Shown: one piece after another, positions 18,768-29,400 of the stretch
How positions within the stretch are numbered: position 1 is the stretch's first letter
How the letters are laid out: each line of letters opens with the position of its first letter
NCBI GenBank assembly: GCA_963169805.1
Contig: CAUJDY010000118.1
Coordinates: 1-53,066 of the forward strand
DNA length: 53,066 nt
Origin: Bdellovibrionota bacterium
GTDB lineage: Bacteria; Bdellovibrionota; Bdellovibrionia; Bdellovibrionales; JAEYZS01
Direction of reading: 5' to 3'
Notes under the pieces: model-generated
Told to the model about the DNA's origin: nothing
Seen by the model: the letters and a program-made list of their open reading frames with translations, nothing else
Databases searched by the model: none
Program-made: the position numbers and the translations under genes

Positions 18768-19412
18768 ATGACTCATTTACTTGAAAAAGTGCAGCCGTAT
18801 AAACATGTTATCTGGGACTGGAATGGAACCCTCCTAAATGATACACATCACACAGTTGAAGCAATTTGTGCACTTCTTGAGAAAGACGGTCTTCCCCTAA
18901 TTGACGTCCCAAAGTATAAAGAAGTTTTTAAATTTCCAGTAAAAGACTACTACTGGGATTTAGGTTATGATCTCAACACCCACTCTTTTGAAGAGCTCTG
19001 CAAAAGGTTTATCAACGAGTACAACCATAGCAGGGCCAAAAAAGCTCAGCTTTTTGAGGGCGTTCATGATGTCTTGCCCGTAATTAAAAGCACCAAAAAG
19101 CAGTCCATTTTATCTGCAGCAGAACAAAACCATCTACATGATATTGTGAGGCACTTCGATATTCACCATCACTTTGACCATATATTTGGAATAGATAATC
19201 ACTATGCAGCCAGCAAAGTAGAACGCGGATTAGAACTTATGGAAGAGGCTAAAGTTTGTAAATCTGAAACCATCATGATTGGCGATACAGATCATGACTT
19301 TGAGGTAGCAGAAAAACTTGGCATTGAAATTCTACTCATAGCTGATGGTCACCAATCCTACGAAAGACTCAAGAAAATCCACACTAATGTTTTAGAGACA
19401 AGATTCCTCTAA
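18768..19412 (+). CDS. HAD family hydrolase (phosphoglycolate phosphatase-like)
   Basis: VIWDWNGTLLNDT (DxDGT-like), ILSAAEQ, IMIGDTDHDFEVAEKLGI. Confidence 0.88.
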   Translation: MTHLLEKVQPYKHVIWDWNGTLLNDTHHTVEAICALLEKDGLPLIDVPKYKEVFKFPVKDYYWDLGYDLNTHSFEELCKRFINEYNHSRAKKAQLFEGVHDVLPVIKSTKKQSILSAAEQNHLHDIVRHFDIHHHFDHIFGIDNHYAASKVERGLELMEEAKVCKSETIMIGDTDHDFEVAEKLGIEILLIADGHQSYERLKKIHTNVLETRFL

Positions 19413-19439
19413 CCATTGCCTTCATTTTTTGAAAACAAA

Positions 19440-20018
19440 TTAAGGTAATTTGCCTATAATTTCCCTTTTTAGTACCTCTAACAGCATTTTGAGAATTGCA
19501 GATACAATTGGATTTCCAGATTGATCAATCTTATCTTCAATCTTCTGAAATAACTGCTCCAGCAAATCTTTAATAGAGAAATTTATACTATTCAGACGAT
19601 CTTTTAGTTTTTGGATGACCTCAAGAGCTTTCTCTAAACGCTCAATCAATTTTTTATGAGAAGGATTTGCTGGATCAAGCTTTGATATCTGATCTTTAAT
19701 TTTAGCCTCAAAATCGTCCAACATTTTTTTAATATTATCAAAGTAGGATTTTAAATTTTTAACTAAGTCTTTTAATCCTCCCAATTTCATTTTAAGAGGA
19801 GATGTCATTGCAAGCTTTTGAATTTCACTCTCAATGTGAAGAGCTTCTAACTCTGCAGTCTCTATCTCTGCCTGTATCTTTTGAAACTCAGGAGAATCCG
19901 TTACCTCTAATCCACTTTCTGTATCTACAAGCTGCGGACTTAAGGATGAATAGTTTTTCCCACAAGCTACTGTTAGTAAAAACATCACAGATAAGATCAA
20001 ACGCAAGAGTTTGTTCAT
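19440..20018 (-). CDS. Coiled-coil-rich lipoprotein of unknown function
   Basis: ATG at 20018 begins MNKLLRLILSVMFLLTVACGKN (lipobox LTVAC); heptad-rich, charged helices. Confidence 0.7.
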   Translation of the reverse strand: MNKLLRLILSVMFLLTVACGKNYSSLSPQLVDTESGLEVTDSPEFQKIQAEIETAELEALHIESEIQKLAMTSPLKMKLGGLKDLVKNLKSYFDNIKKMLDDFEAKIKDQISKLDPANPSHKKLIERLEKALEVIQKLKDRLNSINFSIKDLLEQLFQKIEDKIDQSGNPIVSAILKMLLEVLKREIIGKLP

Positions 20019-20188
20019 AAAAACCTCGTAAACACTTATATTCATAAAATATACCAAGCCGTTCTCGGTTAATTGATATCTGAAGTAAAAAATGGATTAA
20101 ATTTTGTTTAGCCGTTTAACCCTGTCCTAATTTTCATCAGAAAAGAGTAATTTATTGAAGGTTTAATTGTCCTGATTTGAAACAAAAA

Positions 20189-21766
20189 CTAGAGAATTTG
20201 AAGTTCACTATCCCCTGTTGCTGCTTTTAATTCTAAAACAAACTTGGTATTTTGACTTTTATTGTCTAAGTATAAATCACCATGATTATGCTTTGCTAAG
20301 CTATGAGAAATACTCAGCCCAATTCCCATTCCCATGCCAACCGGCTTTGTAGTAAAAAAGGGCTGAAGAATTTTTGATTGTATATTGTGTGGTATGCCTT
20401 TTCCTGAATCGACAACCTGTATACGAATATTATCAGAAACAATATTAACAGAAATTCGAATCCATTTTTCAGGAAGATTCACAACAGCATCAAATGCATT
20501 CGTTAGAAGATTTGAAATAATCTGATTCACTTCAATTGGATTGCACTGAACCATAACTTCTGGAATAGAGTCAATTTTCAGTTCAACTCCTGCATTTTTT
20601 AGCTTCTCATTGTAGACATCAAGTACTTCTTGAAAAATAGACTCGAGCGTAACTTCTTCAAAAGTAAATTCATTGGCCTTGTAACTAAGTTTTTTGAGAC
20701 TTGATATAATTTTGGCAATTCTAAATATAATTTGATCCATTCTATCAAGATGCTGCAAAGAAGATTCCCGCACATCCACTCCAAGTTCTTTTCTTAAAAT
20801 ATGAATTTTTCCACTCAGTATTGCGAGAGGATTATTAATCTCATGGGCTATTCCACTGGCCATTTCTCCAAGAGCCATAAGTTTAGACGAGTTTGCAAGT
20901 AGAGTTGCCTGGCTCGTTATGATTTTTTGTCTATCGTGCGCCTCTCTCAAAAAGTAATAGAGCACGGACACTAACACTGCAATCAAAAATGAGAGTAAAA
21001 GGGCAAGCTTGTCGTCTAACAAGTTAAGCGTCGCAATTAAATCTTGTGTGGGCTCTACATGAATCCGAGTCTTTTTACCTTGCAGTAAGAAACTTTCATT
21101 ATGAGCAAAAGTTGCATCTCCTGGCTTTTGATCGGATTTGTACATCAGAGTATCGTCTTCAAAAATAGAGACTGCAAAGCGATCGTTTTCAATAATCCCT
21201 TTTAAAAAAGAGTAGGTATCAATTGTAAAGTAGTAGTAACCCTTGAAAGTGCCAGCTCTAAAGAGTGGAACAGCTAATCCATATCCATAAAAACCACTCT
21301 GTAATTTTTTATAGGATGTCGCGACCACTGTTTTTTCTTTCTTTATACGTTCAATAATTTCCCGAGAGATATGTTTATTGACCTCTTTGATAAAACTAGG
21401 ATCATTCGGAAAACGCCACCTCAGAACATTGTTTTCATCAACCCAGCCAGCCGTTCTAATTGAACTGTTTGATTCCACCGTATACTTAGCAAATTGCATC
21501 CATTCGCCATGAGTGACTTGCCGCTGGTATCTCCAATATCTTTCAAAATCATTCAAAACTTGCAACTTGAGAGCTGCCGCACTTGAGATCTTCTCGACTA
21601 AATACTTTGAGTAGATTTGTGATAATTTTAGAAGCTGACTGGATTCTGACTTTCGGATGATTCCACTCAAGAAAAATCCAACTAACATCAGAGATACAAA
21701 AATAGCCGCAGAAACACGCGCATGCTTATTTGAAAGATAATAGTTCAGACGTCTTCTATGTGGCAT
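20189..21766 (-). CDS. Membrane sensor histidine kinase with CHASE-like periplasmic region
   Basis: Two flanking TM segments; MALGEMASGIAHEINNPLAILSG H-box; NLLTNAFDAV N-box; VDSGKGIP G1; MGIGLSIS G2. Confidence 0.9.
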   Translation of the reverse strand: MPHRRRLNYYLSNKHARVSAAIFVSLMLVGFFLSGIIRKSESSQLLKLSQIYSKYLVEKISSAAALKLQVLNDFERYWRYQRQVTHGEWMQFAKYTVESNSSIRTAGWVDENNVLRWRFPNDPSFIKEVNKHISREIIERIKKEKTVVATSYKKLQSGFYGYGLAVPLFRAGTFKGYYYFTIDTYSFLKGIIENDRFAVSIFEDDTLMYKSDQKPGDATFAHNESFLLQGKKTRIHVEPTQDLIATLNLLDDKLALLLSFLIAVLVSVLYYFLREAHDRQKIITSQATLLANSSKLMALGEMASGIAHEINNPLAILSGKIHILRKELGVDVRESSLQHLDRMDQIIFRIAKIISSLKKLSYKANEFTFEEVTLESIFQEVLDVYNEKLKNAGVELKIDSIPEVMVQCNPIEVNQIISNLLTNAFDAVVNLPEKWIRISVNIVSDNIRIQVVDSGKGIPHNIQSKILQPFFTTKPVGMGMGIGLSISHSLAKHNHGDLYLDNKSQNTKFVLELKAATGDSELQIL

Positions 21767-21774
21767 CTACTTAT

Positions 21775-21861
21775 GATGCTACGAATAATACACCATTAAA
21801 AGCCCCCCCAGACTTATTCAAGACATAAATACGCTTGATCACCGGTGTATTTAGAAGCATC
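21775..21861. repeat. Imperfect inverted repeat in divergent promoter region
   Basis: GATGCT...AATACACC (21775-21794) and GGTGTATT...AGCATC (21844-21861) are inverted copies with a short mismatched interior. Confidence 0.55.
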
Positions 21862-21886
21862 CTAGAAATATTAAGGAATCATTAAG

Positions 21887-23425
21887 ATGCTAACAAAGCT
21901 ATGTAAAGATAAAAAACTTATTTGCGTGGCCGGCTTTTTAACGGTTTTTGTTTTTTTAAGCTGCCTCTTTACTTTGTATCGCTTCGCCGAAAGTCGAGCT
22001 TTAGAGCGCTATGACGATTTTGTTCAAGTACAGATTGCCAGACGACTTCAAGAAGTCATTTCATCGAGAGTTGCCTTCCTTACAACCCTCGCAAATTACT
22101 TTAAAACCAACGATATCGTAGATGAAAAAACATATGCTTTGCACGCTGCTAAATTCTCTGAACACCTTCCAGAATTCTATGCCATCAATTGGATAGATCC
22201 AGAAGGCGTAATTCGATGGGTCTATCCCGAGGAAAGAAACAAAGACGCCAAAGATAAAAACTTACTCAAAAGAGAAGAGCTCGCTACCTATTTGCTAAAA
22301 GCAAAGGAAGAAAGACAATACGTGCTATCTCATGTCGTCAAGTTGTACCAAGGGCCGCGTGGTTTTACATTTTATTACCCCATATTTCAGAATAAATTCA
22401 AAGGATGGCTCAACGGAGTTTTTACTTATGAAGACATACTAAGAGAATTTATTATTCAAAATGATTTTGATCAGTTTAATATTCTGATACAAGACTTAGA
22501 AACAAATTATTCAACGTTTGAGTTTGGAGAGGTCAATAAAAGCTCTGTTCAACCATTTGAATTTAACGTTCTCAACCAAAAATTTGCGATCTATATAGAA
22601 CCAAAAAAGAATTTTTTAGATTACTCACAGAATATAACAACAGTACTCATTTATTTATCCTCGCTTATAGTCTCTCTGATTCTAACCTACTTTATCTACA
22701 AAATATCGACGCAAAATGATCTTTTAGAGAGAATGAATGCAAAGCTTAGGCTTTCTAACTCAATTGTTGGGGTTTTAACTCATGATTTTTCAAATCAAAT
22801 CTTAATAGTAGAAAATAATATCAATAAACTGAGACTAAATCCTAATGATGAGTCCGTTCTGCAGAAGCTTTCAAAAATCCTAAAGAACCAGACAGATATT
22901 ATAAGAAAAGTAAATGAGCTGAGAAAAAAAGATTACGAACAAACTGATTTTAAACTAGCAAAGACAAATGTCATAGAACAAATTAAAGCATCCCTAGAGA
23001 CTTTCGAATCTAAAATTTTAGATAAAAAGATATTGGTAAATTTTAGATTCGACTCTACAGATTTATCTATTATGACAGATTCTATCTATTTTCAGAATAA
23101 CGTTTTGAATAATATTATTTCAAATGCAATAAAGTTTTCTCACGAAAAAGGAAAAATAGAAATTTATGCATTTAAAAACCTATCTAAAGTTGTTATTGAA
23201 GTTAGAGACTACGGAGTAGGAATTCCAAGAGATCGTTTAAAGCACATCAAAAGCTTCGAAAGAATAACAAGCACAAAAGGTACTCTTGGCGAAGAAGGCA
23301 CTGGTTTTGGATTTATGCAGGTTAAAACTTTTGTAGAAATTTTTGGTGGAACATTTGACATTCAATCTGGAACAGTTGAAGTGAGCCAAGGGACTCTTGC
23401 AATTTTAAGTTTTCCAATCGCATAA
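21887..23425 (+). CDS. Membrane sensor histidine kinase with CHASE-like domain
   Basis: FYAINWIDPEGVIRWVYPEE and YQGPRGFTFYYPIF (CHASE-like); LTHDFSNQ H-box; NNIISNAIKFSHEKG N-box; DYGVGIP; GTGFGFM. Confidence 0.88.
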   Translation: MLTKLCKDKKLICVAGFLTVFVFLSCLFTLYRFAESRALERYDDFVQVQIARRLQEVISSRVAFLTTLANYFKTNDIVDEKTYALHAAKFSEHLPEFYAINWIDPEGVIRWVYPEERNKDAKDKNLLKREELATYLLKAKEERQYVLSHVVKLYQGPRGFTFYYPIFQNKFKGWLNGVFTYEDILREFIIQNDFDQFNILIQDLETNYSTFEFGEVNKSSVQPFEFNVLNQKFAIYIEPKKNFLDYSQNITTVLIYLSSLIVSLILTYFIYKISTQNDLLERMNAKLRLSNSIVGVLTHDFSNQILIVENNINKLRLNPNDESVLQKLSKILKNQTDIIRKVNELRKKDYEQTDFKLAKTNVIEQIKASLETFESKILDKKILVNFRFDSTDLSIMTDSIYFQNNVLNNIISNAIKFSHEKGKIEIYAFKNLSKVVIEVRDYGVGIPRDRLKHIKSFERITSTKGTLGEEGTGFGFMQVKTFVEIFGGTFDIQSGTVEVSQGTLAILSFPIA

Positions 23426-23438
23426 GAAGCGTACAGAT

Positions 23439-23819
23439 CTACAGAGTAGGGCGTGCCTTAAAATCCTCAACAATTTTTTTTACAAGATCTTTTAGCTGAA
23501 AGGGTTTTGTAAATAAACCCATGGCACCCATCGCAACAGCATCCTCATGTTTAAGGTCAGGATAGCCACTAATAAAGTAAAATGGGGGAATTTTAATATC
23601 ACTTTTCTTAATATTCTTTAAAAACTCTTTACCGTCCATTATTGGCATGCGTATATCAGAAATAATAACATCAGTAGGAAATACTTTAAATATCTTAAGC
23701 GCTTGTGCGCCATTTTCTGCTTCCTGAACTATAAATTTATGATACTCAAATTCTGTTCGCAAAATATCTCTAATATCTTTTTCATCATCTACGACTAATA
23801 CACTCTGAACCATACTCAC
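23439..23819 (-). CDS. Stand-alone receiver-domain response regulator
   Basis: VLVVDDEKDIRDIL...DVIISDIRMPIMDGKEFL...KPFQLKDL; no output domain. Confidence 0.93.
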   Translation of the reverse strand: MSMVQSVLVVDDEKDIRDILRTEFEYHKFIVQEAENGAQALKIFKVFPTDVIISDIRMPIMDGKEFLKNIKKSDIKIPPFYFISGYPDLKHEDAVAMGAMGLFTKPFQLKDLVKKIVEDFKARPTL

Positions 23820-25279
23820 TTCCGCGAAAGTGGCAGTTGAATTACGAACGTTGTATTCTTCTGTGAGGGATCATAGAGAAGAACTCCTCCATGTTCACTT
23901 ATAATACGACGTGAAATACTCAAGCCAAGTCCGGTTCCTTTTCCTTGTTGTTTTGTTGTAAAGAAGGGCTCCAAAATTTTTGCCTGTATCTCTTTTGGCA
24001 CTCCAGATCCAGAATCAACAACACTCAAACGAATATTAGATGGCTGTACATCTACGCGAACTTCAATCCACTTCTTTTTTAAATTTTGAATTGCATCGAT
24101 ACTATTTGCAATCAAATTTACAATAACTTGTTCAATTTGCACCGGGCGACACTGTATCTGAATCTTATCGCTTATTTCGGGTAACCTAAACTCAATTTGA
24201 TTTGATTTGATTTTCAAAGACATCATATTTGAAACTTCGTTCATGATTTGAGATAGCCTTACATTTTCAAAGGGCTCCTTGTCAAATCTAGCAAGTGATT
24301 TAAGTCCTGCCACAATATTTGAAATACGGCTTGTAGTAGCAATAATTTTTTCTGCATTTTGCTTAATAAAATCCAGAGATACATCGCCTCTCTCGATCTG
24401 TAAAAGTATTCTTTCTGCATTTCCTTGTATGATCGCCAAGGGATTATTAATTTCATGAGCTATACCTGCAGAAATTTCTCCAAGGGTTGCTAACTGCGAG
24501 TTTGCAATCATTTTATCTAAATAAAATCGCAACTGGTCTTTCTTAATTTTATCCTGGGTTATATCTTTGAAAACTCCAAATAACTCCGAAACCTCACCCT
24601 TATTATTATAAATTGGATACCCCGTAGTGTGAACCCACTTGCTCTGATTATCTTTGCTTTTAAAGGGAAGCTCCACATCCCAAGGAGTACCACTTTTTAT
24701 GCCATCTTCCACGAGCTTAGAAATGGTCTTTTGAGCCTCACCCGGATAAAACTTAATTGCTTTTTTAACCGGAACAGTTTTAGTTACTGGCAATCCATAA
24801 ATTCTAAAGACCTCATCAGACCATGCCACACTGTTATCTTTAACATTAACAACCCACCACCCAATCTTTCCTATTTTCTGCATTTCTTTTTCAATTTGTG
24901 TATGTTTCATCTCCTGAGTAATGTTGCGGGCTGTGCAATAATACATATTACCCACTTTTTTTGCAGACCAATCCAGATAGGAAATTGTCCCATCTTTATG
25001 TACGTAGCGATTTACAAAATGATCAAGTCTCTTAGATTTTTTGTAGTACTTTTTTAAATCTATTGTCTTTTGACGATCTTCTGGGTGTATGTAATCAAGA
25101 CATTTCTTTCCTATAAGCTTTGAAACTTTAAAGCCTAATATCTTTTCCCACTCATCGTTTAAATAAACAAAGGTTCCTTGGTAATCTATAATTGTAAGTA
25201 GGTAATTACTAAGATCTACAAGTTTAAGGGGATCTATTTTTTGCTTTGAAACTTCATTTTTTCTAATAATTTTAACCAT
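23816..25279 (-). CDS. PAS-domain sensor histidine kinase
   Basis: Two PAS/PAC-like regions; LATLGEISAGIAHEINNPLAIIQGN H-box; NLIANSIDAIQNL; VDSGSGVP; GTGLGLSIS. Overlaps the RR start by 4 bp. Confidence 0.93.
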   Translation of the reverse strand: MVKIIRKNEVSKQKIDPLKLVDLSNYLLTIIDYQGTFVYLNDEWEKILGFKVSKLIGKKCLDYIHPEDRQKTIDLKKYYKKSKRLDHFVNRYVHKDGTISYLDWSAKKVGNMYYCTARNITQEMKHTQIEKEMQKIGKIGWWVVNVKDNSVAWSDEVFRIYGLPVTKTVPVKKAIKFYPGEAQKTISKLVEDGIKSGTPWDVELPFKSKDNQSKWVHTTGYPIYNNKGEVSELFGVFKDITQDKIKKDQLRFYLDKMIANSQLATLGEISAGIAHEINNPLAIIQGNAERILLQIERGDVSLDFIKQNAEKIIATTSRISNIVAGLKSLARFDKEPFENVRLSQIMNEVSNMMSLKIKSNQIEFRLPEISDKIQIQCRPVQIEQVIVNLIANSIDAIQNLKKKWIEVRVDVQPSNIRLSVVDSGSGVPKEIQAKILEPFFTTKQQGKGTGLGLSISRRIISEHGGVLLYDPSQKNTTFVIQLPLSRK

Positions 25280-25346
25280 AATACCCGTACCTTGATATTT
25301 GTGAAATGTACTATTCAGTTGATTAAGATACTGCTAGAAGAATACC

Positions 25347-26306
25347 ATGGCAAAGTCATTGATTCCTAAAACCGATCTGCGCAATATCTACTCTGAGATT
25401 GCCGGCGATCTTTCTAATATTTTCCTACTTTACAAAAAAGGAGACCTTAAGTCCTTTGAAGTTGCAGGACTCTATATTTTATTATTTTACTTTGCCTTCA
25501 GGCCTAAAAATTGGAAAGGTTCACAACTTTCAATAAGCCCATCAGCAACTCCTAGCATCTATCTTCAGGACATCATTCCAAGATTGTCGTTTATTTTGCA
25601 TGATCCCATTACACTGATAGATTTTTTTTCAACATATCGCCTCAAAAATGTTCCTGAATCTGCTCATAGAGCACTGGTTAAGTGGGCAGCCGGAGAATTC
25701 CCACTTATTTTGAAAACACATGTTCCAAACGCTTTACAGGTTTTAGATCTTCAAAAACAAAACCAACGAGTTGTCACCACAATTAAAGACCCACTTCTTT
25801 TGTGCGATTACATTCTTGGCGAAAGAGACCCAATGAGCTTTGTCATTCATGATCTGGTTCATGCAGATCATTTTTTTAAAGACCCAGAGGTAAGGAACGA
25901 ACAACTAGGGTTTTATATTAAAATGTCTAATGCCTATAACCGTGGTTGCTTTTGCAATTACTTAGAAGACTCCCAATTTCTTAAAGATTTCGAATACTTA
26001 ATTTCTGATATGAATTCCGTATCTCTACATCTTTTAATGAGTTTTAAAACAATTCTTATGCATGCTTTCTTAAGAAAAGCGGGTCTTCCAGAATCACACA
26101 AGATGAATCTTGAGTTAAAAGCACATTTTGAGTTTGAATTTCAAAAAATTTTAGTGGCATGGGAACTTCCAGAAAACATTTGGCCATCTTTTTTAAGACT
26201 AAATGAAGAGACATTTTGTCAAAAATTTGATGGAGCATTGATTTCTGAATATTTCAAAAAAATTCCCTGGAAAGAGTCACTTTCGTCAAACTTTAGACAA
26301 CTGTGA
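25347..26306 (+). CDS. Conserved-looking protein of unknown function
   Basis: Long ORF with ATG; contains FVIHDLVHADHFF; no family recognised. Confidence 0.65.
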   Translation: MAKSLIPKTDLRNIYSEIAGDLSNIFLLYKKGDLKSFEVAGLYILLFYFAFRPKNWKGSQLSISPSATPSIYLQDIIPRLSFILHDPITLIDFFSTYRLKNVPESAHRALVKWAAGEFPLILKTHVPNALQVLDLQKQNQRVVTTIKDPLLLCDYILGERDPMSFVIHDLVHADHFFKDPEVRNEQLGFYIKMSNAYNRGCFCNYLEDSQFLKDFEYLISDMNSVSLHLLMSFKTILMHAFLRKAGLPESHKMNLELKAHFEFEFQKILVAWELPENIWPSFLRLNEETFCQKFDGALISEYFKKIPWKESLSSNFRQL

Positions 26307-26408
26307 ATTTTTTTTATTTACCTCCAAAAGCATTGAATTTTAGTGCAAAAAACCCCACAAACAATGTTCTTTGCAAGAGCAAAACAACGATCGAGTTGAG
26401 GTGATGAG

Positions 26409-29400
26409 TTGTTAAAAAACGAAGTTCTGCGAGCAGAGCTTTTTAAGAGACAGTTTGCAAGGTATTTTAAATACCAAGTCTCTCTAAAAAACTGCTTTAG
26501 AATGATTGTGGTATCTATTTTAGTTCTACAAATTGGTGTAGCTCCAGCCCTTGCTCAACCTGATTTTAACAGAGATATTCCAAAGCCTCCAGATCCCGTT
26601 ACTGCAGTTCAATCTAATCCCGTTTACGAGGAATTTTATCAAGATACTGCAAATAGAGAATATGTCAGAAAGTTCATGGCTTTTGACGAAGCCTACAGAA
26701 ACAACACCCTCCCTCCCTCTGAATCAAATTACGATCCACACAGATTAGCAAACCAACGAGTTGAAATTATCCAAAAAGGCCAAATACAAGCCACCTACTC
26801 CCTTAATGACTACAGACTTGAACCAATTGAAGTAGGCCACTCAAGCTTACGAATACGATATTCAGTAGAAACAAGAGAGTTGCTTTTTGAGGGTGTTGTT
26901 GGCGCAAAATCTGACGGAACTTTGGGTGATGTCGTTGCTCGCCACATTATTCCTAACATCGACCTTGTATCTTACTCCAAAGATCTTGAAATGCTAACTT
27001 TCATTGATTCCAAAGGAAAATTGCACGCCATCGACATGGGTTTTGCAGTAGAACAATTATTCAAAAGCCCAATCCCTATTGTTACAAACCTCTGGTCTCC
27101 TGATGTGGAATTTTTCAATAAATATAAGCCTACAAGCTACCGACTTCAGTACCATGTTCGCGCTATTACTCCTTACAGCCCTGAGCAGTTGACAGAATTT
27201 TCGGTTATTCCTCAAAACTCTCGTGGCCAACCTTTATTTCAAGCTGGAGACGTTTATATTACTTTTCAGGACTCTAGCGGACAGGAAAGAGTTCTTGGAT
27301 TATTCTCTCGAGAAATTATCCATGAAAGATTTAAACACTCTGCTACCGTGTTGTTAGCACAGGCTAGCCTTGTAAAACCCAAAAAAGAATTCTTAGAGTT
27401 TTTAGCCTTGAAACTCACAGGAGCAGAACCTGCCCCTGAACTCCTTGAGATGAACCCCCTCTTACGAAATTATTTGTCCAACCTCGATCTTTCTCAACTG
27501 CAAACACTTAAGCATCGAGCCGAGGCAAATGAGACTGCTCAGCAGCGCTCCTACGATCAATACACATTAGACGAATTGGCTCAAGATGCCCAACGTCTCA
27601 ATGAGGAGTTTGAAAAAGCAAAGGCTGCGGCTTCAGATAAAGCCACACAGCATGAAGTAGCGCTCAGAGATATTTATCAAAACTTTATCGAGCAAGAGCC
27701 TCGCCAAAATCCTTTTCCTCCAAAAGAAACTGTGATGAGCAAAATGCTCAAGCGAACTGATACGGAATCTTTTCGTAGAATTGCAGCAATTACGGCTGCA
27801 GGCATTGGAGTGAGCTACTTAGCCTTTCCTTTTCTTTACGATCTAGGTTTGAGTGGAATGGAAATTCACGCAATGAACTGGATTTACGAGAATATGTACA
27901 CCGATGTTATGAAGGGTATGTACAAGTTCACTCTCGTTAAAAGTATTTTCTCCCTTTTGTTAATGGCCCCTTTTATTATTTACAGCTGTGTTTTTATTCA
28001 ATCTATGCTTAAAGTTCTTAATAAGCATGTTGAGCATAAAGACACTTGGTGGGCCCACAAAATCAAAGACGTTTTCAAAAACTGGAATGGACTCACAAAA
28101 TGGGAATTCATGGGAAGCATTGGCTTAAGACAAGTTTTCTTGCTCTCTTATCCTCCCATTGCAGCTCTCTTTAAATACATCTTCCAGCAACGAGCTTTTC
28201 TAACGGCCGTCGAAAATGGTATTAATCCATTTAAGCTCGTAAAGCCGGAATCTCCGCTTGGTAAGCTTCTTGAAATCCAAAAACCAGAACGAATGGGCTT
28301 GATGAGTTTTACAATGCCTCAAGGCGGATCTCCGTCTGCTAGGGAAGCTCTTGAAAAAATGAATGAAACAATTAAGAGAAAGCATGATAGAAAAATTGAA
28401 ATTCAGTCTGCCGTACTCAATCAAAAACGACGTGTTCAACAATTTGCTACAAATCTAGCTACGATTATTGTCGCAGAAAAATATAAAGTTGACCCAGCAT
28501 CTCTTGTGATGCTCATGAGCGAAGAGATCAAGATAGACCAACTTGTCGAAATCCATCGAAATCCCGCTACCTTTAGAGAGTGGAGAGTTTTGACAGAAGA
28601 TATCTCTAAGAGCCTAGTCAGCCAGAATTCTGCTATATTATTACAGCAAGATTTTGAGGAATTAAAGAGACCTGAGTACCGATCTGAGTTTGCAGAATAC
28701 GCAAGACTTGCAACAGAAAAAGCTCAGCAATTAAGAGCACGGTCATCGCTTACAAATACACTTAAGTTTTTATATATAGGGTCAATTGATGTAGGCGCAC
28801 ATATTGTAAACAATCTTCCCTTTGTGAATTTAGGTAGAGAGAAACTCAGTCATCTTAAAAGCCTCTACGTTAATCGCTTTATTGCAGAACAGGGAAAACG
28901 GGAGTTTTGGACTGATTATCCAGTAAGTGTACTACTTTATGGATTAGTGGGTGGGAGAGCAAACAAAAGCGACTCTGCCAATCTCTCAGCAGGAACAACA
29001 ATGCATATTGGAGATACCGAAGAAAGACTTCCAATGCTGTATTTTTGGACAAATCCCATGCACTACTACGATATGGTTTATACGCTGATTGCAGGTCTCT
29101 TTACCTCTTTTGCAAGAATGGTTTTAGTTTTCCAAGAAAAACAAAAAAGTCGCCCTGAACTTTCTTATCTACCGAAGCAATACATATCTTTGAAATCTGA
29201 CGAAAGAAAGCAAGGAGTGTTAACTGCTTTTTGGGATTGGACACGAGGAGTAGCCGACTTAGAGAAATCCGATTTGGGAGGAGTGTTTGTTCAGTCCTAT
29301 CTCAATCGTGTTGTAACCATGCAAGCCGGTCTTGTTCTTACTACAATTTTAAGACTCTTAATTGTACCCGTGGGCCCAGAAGTTTCATTTCTTCAAAATC

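Noticed and set aside
19415-19449. Weak hairpin ATTGCCTT/AAGGTAAT between HAD and coiled-coil lipoprotein genes
   Set aside because: Only 8 bp with one G-U and a 19-nt loop; could be chance in AT-rich sequence.
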